Positions 1 to 5,476 of a stretch of DNA of 10,836 nt are shown one piece after another. Source of the stretch: Pseudomonadota bacterium. GTDB taxonomy: Bacteria > Desulfobacterota > BSN033 > WVXP01 > G020346125. Under the pieces are notes generated by a model, which saw only the letters and a list, made by a program, of their open reading frames with translations, did no database searches and had not been told where the DNA came from. The position numbers were made by a program, and so were the translations under genes. Numbering within the stretch: the stretch's first letter is position 1; every line of letters starts with the position of its first letter. The DNA lies in contig JAUWDQ010000075.1 in assembly GCA_030608745.1 (NCBI GenBank), positions 1 through 10,836 on the forward strand. The letters run 5' to 3'.

Positions 1-149
1 GCAATTGAGACCTGGGTGTAGCTCCAGCCAAACTCCTTGGCTATGGGTTCAAAAAAGGCGGTAAAACCGAAGAAACAAGCGCCACCGCCATAGAAGGCAA
101 TGAGAAAGCAAGCGAGTACTATCCACCAGCCGTAAAAAATCCCCGCCAT
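1..149 (-). CDS. MFS transporter, N-terminal part (runs off window start)
   Basis: Only the first 49 codons are inside the window. The translation begins MAGIFYGWWIVLACFLIAFY and continues with a glycine-rich hydrophobic stretch, then a short loop (FEPIAKEFGWSYTQVSI). A Y-G-W-W start, a first membrane helix at about residues 6-33 and the F-x-x-x-x-x-E-F-G-W-S loop are typical of 12-helix major facilitator transporters of the monocarboxylate/oxalate-formate type, so this is probably an inner-membrane carrier for an organic acid. The ATG at 149 is chosen because GGTGATC, complementary to the extended anti-Shine-Dalgarno region, lies just upstream. An in-frame TTG at 215 could add 22 polar residues and is less likely. 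The gene points away from the deacetylase gene and has its own promoter. Family assignment is fairly safe; the substrate is unknown. Confidence 0.8.
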   Translation of the reverse strand, partial: MAGIFYGWWIVLACFLIAFYGGGACFFGFTAFFEPIAKEFGWSYTQVSI

Positions 150-246
150 AGATGGATCACCATTATTTTTTACAAGAGTTGCTAGCCGAAACCAAACCGA
201 TTCCCCTTTTTTCAACCCTTGGTTCGACTTGCACGGTGAAAGTACC

Positions 247-275
247 TCTATAACGCTCCGCGTTCACGATGTCAA
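247..275 (-). promoter_or_regulatory. Sigma-70-type promoter for the MFS gene
   Basis: Read on the minus strand, TTGACA (275-270) is followed by exactly 17 bases and then TATAGA (252-247). This is a perfect -35 box, an optimal spacer and a 5-of-6 -10 box. Transcription would start near 240, leaving a leader of about 90 nt before the ATG at 149. Seen directly in sequence; activity is inferred. Confidence 0.6.
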
Positions 276-276
276 G

Positions 277-295
277 AACACCGTGACCTGGTGTT
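277..295. promoter_or_regulatory. Inverted repeat abutting the MFS promoter, candidate operator
   Basis: AACACC (277-282) and GGTGTT (290-295) form a perfect 6-bp inverted repeat around a 7-base centre, ending two bases upstream of the -35 box of the MFS promoter. On the plus strand it is followed by a T-rich run, so a weak terminator-like hairpin is an alternative, but no plus-strand gene lies upstream that would need one. The position suits a regulator binding about -45. The cognate regulator is not in the window. Confidence 0.35.
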
Positions 296-501
296 TCTTT
301 TAGTTTCTCCCGTTTGTTTGGTTTTTCAGTTTATTTCGTTTGTTCAATGTCCTGGGTTTGTTGGGTTTTTCGAGTACTTTGTTGTTCCTTCCACTTTGCG
401 TAAGGGGCAATTAGTTCTATCGGCATAGCTTGACTTCTACGGGTTTTTGTGGTCCTTTCCCATAATGAGTGTGGGTGTCAACAGGGTGGAGGAGCACATC
501 C

Positions 502-1257
502 ATGAAGGTGATATTTCACAAAAAGTACACCGAGGTGTATGCATATGATCCGGCCGCCGAGCCAGGCAGAATGGAGGCCATCTGCAGAGCCCTCGAGGGA
601 GCCTTTGAATTTGAAGAGCCGAATTCCGCCACGGATGCGGACCTTAAGCTCTGCCACACAAAAAGCCATATCCAATATGTGAAAGAGCACAACGCTCCCG
701 CCTATACCGTAGGAAAGTTGGCTGTGGGAGGGGCCATCAAAGCGGCGGAACTTGCCTATGATGGGGAGCCCTCCTTCGGGCTCATCAGACCTCCTGGTCA
801 CCACGCCAGCCCAAGCTCCTGCTGGGGATTCTGCTATTTCAATAACATGTGCATCTCCATCAAGAGGCTCTTGAAAGGGGAAAAGATCAAAAGGGCGGTT
901 GTACTGGATATCGACCTCCACTATGGTGATGGGACGGCGAATATCTTCAGCGGTTCTCGGGAGGCCACCTACTTTCACCCGGAGGGATATCATCGGGAGG
1001 AATTCATGGAAACCCTCACCAGAGACCTTGAGAGTGCGAAGAATTACGACATCCTCGCTATCTCTGCGGGTTTTGACCGCCACGAAAACGACTGGGGACG
1101 GCTGTTAAAGACCCAGGATTATCAGAAGATCGGGGAACTGGTGAAGGCGTATTCCCTTCGCAACTGCGGCGGAAGGCGGTACGGGGTCTTGGAGGGTGGC
1201 TATAACCATGAAGTTCTGGGGGACAATGTGAAGGCTCTCCTGGAGGGTTTGAAATGA
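502..1257 (+). CDS. Compact histone-deacetylase-family Zn amidohydrolase
   Basis: A 251-residue member of the arginase/deacetylase superfamily, which hydrolyses acetyl-amide bonds (acetyl-lysine, acetylpolyamine or similar) with an active-site zinc. All core motifs are present: RPPGHHA with the His100-His101 pair, GFCYFNN (109-115), DIDLHYGDGT with Asp138 and His140 as zinc ligands, SAGFD with Asp192 as the third ligand, and LEGGYN with the transition-state Tyr234. The start at 502 has GGAGGAG seven bases upstream; an in-frame ATG at 469 has no such site and would add eleven unrelated residues. It is shorter than the 300-370 residues of AcuC and HDAC-like enzymes because the loop between YFHPEG and the helix before SAGFD is missing, but the ending looks natural. 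It stands alone on its strand. Cytoplasmic. True substrate unknown; family very secure. Confidence 0.9.
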   Translation: MKVIFHKKYTEVYAYDPAAEPGRMEAICRALEGAFEFEEPNSATDADLKLCHTKSHIQYVKEHNAPAYTVGKLAVGGAIKAAELAYDGEPSFGLIRPPGHHASPSSCWGFCYFNNMCISIKRLLKGEKIKRAVVLDIDLHYGDGTANIFSGSREATYFHPEGYHREEFMETLTRDLESAKNYDILAISAGFDRHENDWGRLLKTQDYQKIGELVKAYSLRNCGGRRYGVLEGGYNHEVLGDNVKALLEGLK

Positions 1258-1382
1258 GCACCTGACCCATTAATCCCCTCAAGAAAGATCAAAGTTCAAG
1301 AAAGAACCCTTTTGCGTGGGACGTTATTGTAAAATCGATGAAGGCCCTCAGAGATGAAGATCGTGACGTACCGTTGTCGTAT

Positions 1383-2570
1383 TTACTGAAAGAGGGGGAC
1401 GCGTTGACCTTTTTCCGCCGAGAGATATCCTGAGTAGATAACGTTCACGATTTCCTCGGCCAAATCCAAACCCGAGAGAGGTTCTCGATCATCGAGAATT
1501 GCCTCAATGAAGTCCTCAAGCTCCTGAGGGTATCCTCTTTCCCAGTCGTCATCAGGGTTGGGGAAATTCCACCCCGCCTTGGTCTCAAGCTTCTCCGTCA
1601 GGTATTCGTCACCAAAGATCCCTGGATCAGGGGCATAGACCTCCACCGCGTTGTTTGGGGACATATTCGCACGAGCCACGGCGTTGGAGAGGTAGACCTC
1701 CATAGCATTGCGTGTCCCTCCCAACATGCCGTCAGTAGCCATGATCACTGCATGGGTTGAATCCTCAAATTCGATGATTAGGCTCGCCCAGTCTTCCACA
1801 TCACCCCAATCCGAAACCATCCACTTTTTTGGCATCTTCCGATAAGAAGGAATGCGTGTGTGGCGCCCGAGTTCCGCGATGACATTGCCCGCTCGGATCG
1901 GCTTCCCCTCCCTGATCCGGCCTTCAAAGTGCTTCAAATGAAGGGCCGCTCCAATCGGATGGGATCCGAGACGAGCAAGCGAGCCTCCCCCTGATGTCTT
2001 CCATCTCCTGGAGTATGCTGCGTGTGACCCGGAATGGCTCTCCTCTGCCCGAATGTCCATGACGACTCCGCCGCTAACCTCAACCATCCTCTTGAGTTTG
2101 ACAAATGGGGGAGCATAGACCCAATCCTCGGCATAGCAAAACTTTATCCCCTTCTTCTCAACGGCGCTTCTGATCTCCCGGCAGCCTTTCATGGCCTCCT
2201 GAAGCATGGTTTCCCGCGGGACCCTGTCCCCGACCCACTCCTCATCCAGATCCTCGCCAAAATATCCTGTCAGGGGCTTTTCGCAAATCACGTGTTTGCC
2301 AACTTCTGCCGCCGCTATGACCGCCTCTTTGTGCAAATCTATTGGAAGGCAAACATCAACTACATCGACATCTGGGTTTTCGACCAGCTTTTTATAACCC
2401 GTATAAATTTTGGGAATATCGAAGGCTTTTGCGAATTTGCCCGCACTTTCCTCTGATCTCGCCGCCACTGCAACAACCTCCATCTTGTGTCCCCTCAGTT
2501 TTTTGTAGTTGGTAATATGGAGGTGTGCTGAAAACCCAGCGCCCAGAATTCCTACCCTCACTTTTTCCAT
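1383..2570 (-). CDS. Gfo/Idh/MocA-family oxidoreductase
   Basis: A 395-residue NAD(P)-dependent dehydrogenase of the Gfo/Idh/MocA family, whose members oxidise or reduce hydroxyl groups of sugars, inositols and sugar acids. The N-terminal Rossmann fold shows GILGAGFSA (7-15) and the signature CEKPL with Lys98. The C-terminal alpha/beta domain has GGGSLARLGSHPIG (195-208) and ends in the usual GYLSAEKGQ segment. The ATG at 2570 has AAGGAGG six bases upstream; an in-frame TTG two codons earlier is rejected. Odd point: the family's catalytic Asp, four residues before His204, is Arg200 here, so catalysis may differ. An insertion of acidic residues (104-125) follows the EKP motif. It lies 249 bases downstream of the PreA-like gene on the same strand, with palindromic repeats between. 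Substrate cannot be inferred. Confidence 0.88.
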   Translation of the reverse strand: MEKVRVGILGAGFSAHLHITNYKKLRGHKMEVVAVAARSEESAGKFAKAFDIPKIYTGYKKLVENPDVDVVDVCLPIDLHKEAVIAAAEVGKHVICEKPLTGYFGEDLDEEWVGDRVPRETMLQEAMKGCREIRSAVEKKGIKFCYAEDWVYAPPFVKLKRMVEVSGGVVMDIRAEESHSGSHAAYSRRWKTSGGGSLARLGSHPIGAALHLKHFEGRIREGKPIRAGNVIAELGRHTRIPSYRKMPKKWMVSDWGDVEDWASLIIEFEDSTHAVIMATDGMLGGTRNAMEVYLSNAVARANMSPNNAVEVYAPDPGIFGDEYLTEKLETKAGWNFPNPDDDWERGYPQELEDFIEAILDDREPLSGLDLAEEIVNVIYSGYLSAEKGQRVPLFQ

Positions 2571-2640
2571 TTTCAACCTCCTTCTATATGTAGCGTCTTA
2601 AATATTTGTGGATTATTTAAACAAGCATTAAATCCTAAAT

Positions 2641-2780
2641 CGACTCGGCCGAGCCTTCGACCCGAGACATGTCGACGAGCTCCCTTCGGGTCTGAGCCTC
2701 AGGGTCGAAGACAGTCGAGTCGCTCAGACCGAGGGGGGCTTCGAGTGAGCCTCAGCCGAACTCCTCGTCGCGGGCCGAAG
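2641..2780. repeat. GC-rich cluster of overlapping inverted repeats (REP/MITE-like)
   Basis: A GC-rich block sits between AT-rich flanks. Perfect arms include CTTCGACCC (2655-2663) with GGGTCGAAG (2702-2710), CGACTCG (2641-2647) with CGAGTCG (2716-2722), GACCCGA (2659-2665) with TCGGGTC (2686-2692), GGTCTGAGC (2689-2697) with GCTCAGACC (2722-2730), and CGACGAG (2673-2679) with CTCGTCG (2764-2770). TGAGCCTCAG occurs directly repeated at 2693-2702 and 2746-2755. The arms compete, so several folds are possible. No open frame crosses it. It resembles extragenic palindromic repeats and lies in a transcribed spacer if the two flanking minus-strand genes form an operon. Confidence 0.6.
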
Positions 2781-2782
2781 CA

Positions 2783-2801
2783 CTAAATAATTAGTATTTA
2801 G
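2783..2801. repeat. AT-rich perfect inverted repeat downstream of the PreA-like gene
   Basis: CTAAATA (2783-2789) and TATTTAG (2795-2801) flank a 5-base loop, 18 bases beyond the PreA-like stop codon on the minus strand. The stem is all but free of G-C pairs and lacks a following U-run, so it is a poor intrinsic terminator; it may mark the edge of the GC-rich repeat block. Confidence 0.35.
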
Positions 2802-2819
2802 AGTTTCCTTATATCCTTT

Positions 2820-4076
2820 CTATACACAAATATTTATGTCGTCACGCATAATAACTTGTCCAGTCTCTACCATAGTAATTGCCTTCTTGGTACATATATC
2901 GATGCACGTTGAACATCCCTGACATCCCTCTGAATCGACCTGTGCCCCATCATCTGTCATCACAATAGCATTACAGTGTCCGATTTCAACACAGAGGCCA
3001 CAGGAAGAACATTTTGTAAGGTCCACCTGCGCATACCCCGCCCAGATCGTAAGGTCCGTTGCTGGCTTTATCTCCTCAAGTAGTAGATCACGGAGATCCT
3101 TGGCACGTTGGAAACCCATCTTTCTCATGTATTCCTTCAAGGGCTTCATCCATTTCTCTAAGAAACTGAATCCCGAAAGCATTGTTTGGGTGCAAACCCC
3201 AATAGAGTCCGCTCCGCACATCATCATCTCCACGGCATCTTCCCAGGAGGCTACACCTCCCGTACCGATAATGGATGGTCCAGGTCCGACCAGCCTGCGG
3301 ATTTCAAAGACGTCCCTCAGGGCTAAAGGTTTGATCCACGGCCCAGATAGGGCACCCATGGTATTCTCGCCCTGCAAATGGTAAATAGGTTTTTTGTAGT
3401 TCCAGACATCAATGGAGGGAATTCCCAACCGGTTGCCCGCGCTGCAGACGGCTGTTGCTCCCGCATCGTAGGCGGCTTTCGAGACTTCAGCAATGCGGCC
3501 CCCTTCAGGAGTGATCTTGACAATAACGGGAAGGCTGGTTACCTCACGTGTCTTTTCGGTCACCAGCCGCACAAAGTTTTCATCATCTCCCATGCTGGCT
3601 CCGGATGAAGGGCGACCTTCTTTTTTCCCCTGGGATAAAACATCAACGTTGAAGGACATGTTGGGGCAGCAGAAATTTAACTCCAGCATCTGGGCTCCAG
3701 CCGCCTCGAATCGCCGTGCTGCATCCTGCCAACCTTCTAGGTCAGGTTCAACACAGGAATAGTTTGCAATAATAACTATTTCTCTACATTTTCTCCGTGC
3801 TGCTTCCACCAGACGTAATCCCTGTTCCATTTCCAGGCGGTATTCAGCTGTGAAAGTGTGGAGTTTCTCCTTTTTCAGCCAGCGGTAACGGGGTTCATAG
3901 TTGATGTAAGGATCCGGAATCATGGTTAGCTTAATGGATGCCGCCGCCCAACCTTCCCGCTCCGCCAGTTCCAGCTGATCCACTCGCTTGGTTGTAGGAC
4001 CTGAGGCAACCACGAAAGGATTCTTTAGCTCAACCTCGCCGATTTTAATGGGCATGTAATGTAAATCGTCCTTCAT
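2820..4076 (-). CDS. PreA-like flavin oxidoreductase with C-terminal 2x[4Fe-4S] ferredoxin domain
   Basis: A 418-residue protein with a dihydroorotate-dehydrogenase-like FMN barrel (about 8-320) joined to a bacterial ferredoxin domain (about 350-410), the plan of PreA, one subunit of dihydropyrimidine dehydrogenase. Barrel motifs include NPFVVASGP (19-27), LELNFCCPN (131-139), the phosphate-binding IGTGGV (270-275) and a CGADSIGV turn. Cysteines 356, 359, 362, 368 and 385, 388, 391, 395 can hold two clusters; the first set has a five-residue rather than three-residue last gap. The active-loop Cys of PreA aligns with Ser161 (SSGASMG), the base used in class 2 enzymes. A partner like PreT, which would bring NAD(P)H electrons, is absent from the window. 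The start at 4076 has GGAG about 13 bases upstream, rather far. Pyrimidine reduction is not established; it may reduce another cyclic or enoyl compound. Confidence 0.85.
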   Translation of the reverse strand: MKDDLHYMPIKIGEVELKNPFVVASGPTTKRVDQLELAEREGWAAASIKLTMIPDPYINYEPRYRWLKKEKLHTFTAEYRLEMEQGLRLVEAARRKCREIVIIANYSCVEPDLEGWQDAARRFEAAGAQMLELNFCCPNMSFNVDVLSQGKKEGRPSSGASMGDDENFVRLVTEKTREVTSLPVIVKITPEGGRIAEVSKAAYDAGATAVCSAGNRLGIPSIDVWNYKKPIYHLQGENTMGALSGPWIKPLALRDVFEIRRLVGPGPSIIGTGGVASWEDAVEMMMCGADSIGVCTQTMLSGFSFLEKWMKPLKEYMRKMGFQRAKDLRDLLLEEIKPATDLTIWAGYAQVDLTKCSSCGLCVEIGHCNAIVMTDDGAQVDSEGCQGCSTCIDICTKKAITMVETGQVIMRDDINICV

Positions 4077-4298
4077 GGATATAGTCCATCTCCTTTTGGA
4101 TTAATGAGGATATTGCTCTTAACCTGGGTAACTATCTCATCATTCCTTTATTCCTTGGGAAAAAATACTTTCAGCGACCTTTTCAAAGAGTATTATCATA
4201 TGTGGAGACATATTACAAAGCAGTGGTGCGGTTTGAAAGAAGTATTCTTGAAACCCGTTGATTATGAAGGAACTCAGGAACTTTGCCCTTACCCAATC

Positions 4299-4330
4299 AT
4301 TCCAGTATTCCATTATTCCAATATTCCGGT
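4299..4330. repeat. Four tandem 8-bp ATTCC units
   Basis: ATTCC begins at 4299, 4307, 4315 and 4323, exactly every 8 bases, giving units ATTCCAGT, ATTCCATT, ATTCCAAT and ATTCCGGT. A fifth ATTCC at 4345 is out of phase. The array is a short degenerate minisatellite in non-coding DNA. Confidence 0.65.
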
Positions 4331-4419
4331 TCGGATATCCCACCATTCCAGTCCTCCAACAAATTCCCCTCAGGAACAAGGGAGTCCTCCAGATAGTCCG
4401 AACACTCCAGCTTAAATCA

Positions 4420-4448
4420 TGGATTCCCTGGCGGTTTTGTGGTATCAT
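4420..4448 (+). promoter_or_regulatory. Weak candidate promoter for the SDR-FAD gene pair
   Basis: TGGATT (4420-4425), 17 bases, then TATCAT (4443-4448) preceded by TGG, which makes an extended -10 element. The -35 box matches consensus at only three positions. It would give a leader of roughly 145 nt. Offered as the best candidate seen, not as a firm site. Confidence 0.22.
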
Positions 4449-4601
4449 CGGGTTCATCCTCGAGTCTGGCCTGTCCGGTCAAGAGGACAGTCCTTGATGA
4501 TTCCTTATCATGATCTCGGAAAAATTTCACGAACAAAAACAGAACAGTCGTTCAGGAAATCTACGGAGTAAACGGGATTTCCCCATTCTTAGGGTATGAA
4601 G

Positions 4602-5402
4602 ATGGACAAGAGAGAGAAAACGTTTCAACCAAGAGAGAAAGTGGCCCTCGTCACAGGATCGAGGCGCGGGATCGGCCTTGGTATCGCCACAGCTTTGGCC
4701 TCGGGTGGTTTCAATGTAGTCCTCAACGGTACCACCCCCCCTTCCGAATCCAAGGAGGCGATCGAAAAGGTTCGATCGACCGGGGTCCGGGCAATATACG
4801 TTCAGGCCGATATTTCGGTGGAAGCGGAACGCGAGAAATTAGTCAAAAGTGTTGAGGAGAAGTTCGGGAGGATTGACATTCTCGTTAACAATGCCGGTGT
4901 GGCTCCGAAGGTGAGGCTGGATATCCTCGAGGCGACGGAGGAGAGCTTCGATCACGTCTTGGGAGTGAATCTGAAAGGACCTTACTTTTTGACACAGCGG
5001 GTAGCAAATTGGATGATAGAGCAAAAGAGAAAGGACGGAGATCGCAAGCCCAAGATTGTAAACATATCTTCCAACAGTGCATACACCGTTTCCCTAGCAA
5101 GGGCGGAGTACTGCGTGTCCAAAGCCGGTATCTCCATGATGACGGCCCTCTATGCGATCAGACTCGCGGATCACGGGATCGGGGTTTACGAAATCAGGCC
5201 GGGCATCATCGAAACCGACATGACGGCGGTAGTGAAGCAGAAATACGATAGGCTTTTCGCCGAGGGGTTAACGCCTATAAGGCGGTGGGGAACTCCGGAA
5301 GATGTGGGAAGGGCAGTCCTTGCCATTGCGAAGGATTTACTCCCCTATTCCACTGGCGAGATTATCAACGTAGATGGTGGGTTTCACCTGCGAGTCCTGT
5401 AG
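4602..5402 (+). CDS. SDR-family dehydrogenase, 3-ketoacyl-ACP-reductase-like
   Basis: A 266-residue classical short-chain dehydrogenase that interconverts a hydroxyl and a keto group with NAD(P)H. It has the cofactor motif TGSRRGIG (18-25), NNAG (96-99), Asn123, and the catalytic set Ser157, Tyr170 and Lys174 (EYCVSK), then RPG (199-201), a TDM motif and C-terminal VDGG (257-260). The text closely resembles the FabG-like subgroup catalogued as PRK12745, which is often found in catabolic clusters rather than in fatty-acid synthesis; the lack of acpP or other fab genes here agrees. ATG 4602 is preferred because AGGG lies seven bases upstream; ATG 4596 (two codons longer) is possible. The FAD oxidoreductase gene follows after 74 bases on the same strand, probably as one transcript. 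Substrate unknown. Confidence 0.88.
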   Translation: MDKREKTFQPREKVALVTGSRRGIGLGIATALASGGFNVVLNGTTPPSESKEAIEKVRSTGVRAIYVQADISVEAEREKLVKSVEEKFGRIDILVNNAGVAPKVRLDILEATEESFDHVLGVNLKGPYFLTQRVANWMIEQKRKDGDRKPKIVNISSNSAYTVSLARAEYCVSKAGISMMTALYAIRLADHGIGVYEIRPGIIETDMTAVVKQKYDRLFAEGLTPIRRWGTPEDVGRAVLAIAKDLLPYSTGEIINVDGGFHLRVL

Positions 5403-5409
5403 CTCCCTG

Positions 5410-5423
5410 TTATCGATCGATAA
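5410..5423. repeat. Perfect 14-bp palindrome TTATCGATCGATAA
   Basis: The sequence equals its own reverse complement and begins seven bases after the SDR stop codon, between two genes likely to be cotranscribed. It has no loop, so protein binding by a dimer is as plausible as an RNA structure. Function unknown. Confidence 0.5.
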
Positions 5424-5431
5424 TGATCAAG

Positions 5432-5455
5432 TCCTCATCAGATAAAGTATGAGGA
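5432..5455 (+). repeat. Intercistronic hairpin before the FAD oxidoreductase gene
   Basis: TCCTCAT (5432-5438) and ATGAGGA (5449-5455) form a perfect 7-bp stem with a 10-base loop. The 3' arm contains a GAGGAG-like purine run, but the site actually spaced for the ATG at 5477 is GAGG at 5464-5467, just outside the stem. There is no U-tail, so an intrinsic terminator is unlikely; modulation of the downstream gene's translation or mRNA stability is possible. Confidence 0.4.
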
Positions 5456-5476
5456 GAATATTCGAGGTTACCATCC

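Larger units (their letters stand above)
150..501. other. Divergent intergenic region between the MFS and deacetylase genes
   Basis: This 352-base gap holds the MFS leader, its promoter and the adjacent inverted repeat in its left half. The part from about 296 to 430 on the plus strand is unusually T-rich, with runs of TTTGTTTGG-like sequence, and I see no coding frame there. For the plus-strand gene I find a CATAAT box at 461-466 but no acceptable -35 box at 16-18 bases, so no promoter is called. GGAGGAG (488-494) is the ribosome binding site of the next gene. Confidence 0.6.
4077..4601. other. Long divergent intergenic region, no credible gene
   Basis: This 525-base gap separates the minus-strand PreA-like gene from the plus-strand SDR gene and should contain both promoters. 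Overlapping open frames of about 100 codons exist on each strand, but they overlap each other, have low-complexity translations and lack ribosome sites. It contains an 8-bp-period tandem repeat at 4299-4330, a possible extended -10 promoter at 4420-4448 and a small hairpin AGGAC-A-GTCCT near 4484-4494. For the minus strand, a GATAAT-like box near 4190 lacks a good -35 box at normal spacing, so no promoter is called. Confidence 0.5.

Noticed and set aside
430..466. TTGACT and CATAAT boxes upstream of the deacetylase gene
   Set aside because: They are 25 bases apart, far outside the usual 16-18, so they do not form a promoter.
1294..1307. GTTC-GAAC hairpin followed by CCCTTTTG after the deacetylase gene
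   Set aside because: A four-base stem with a short T-run is too weak to call a terminator.
1266..1433. Plus-strand open frame of 55 codons with a protein-like translation (contains NPFAWDVIVKSMKALRDEDR)
   Set aside because: It has no start codon near its beginning and no ribosome site, and its last 50 bases lie antisense inside the well-supported Gfo/Idh gene. It could be a decayed fragment, but I cannot name a family.
2641..2780. The palindrome cluster as the REP substrate of the nearby RAYT
   Set aside because: It lacks the GGGGACGT motif found at the RAYT unit ends, and the two are about 5 kb apart, so a link is not supported by sequence.
4104..4457. Open frames of about 100 codons on both strands in the 4077-4601 gap
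   Set aside because: They overlap each other, have low-complexity repeats from the ATTCC array, and lack ribosome sites and recognisable domains.
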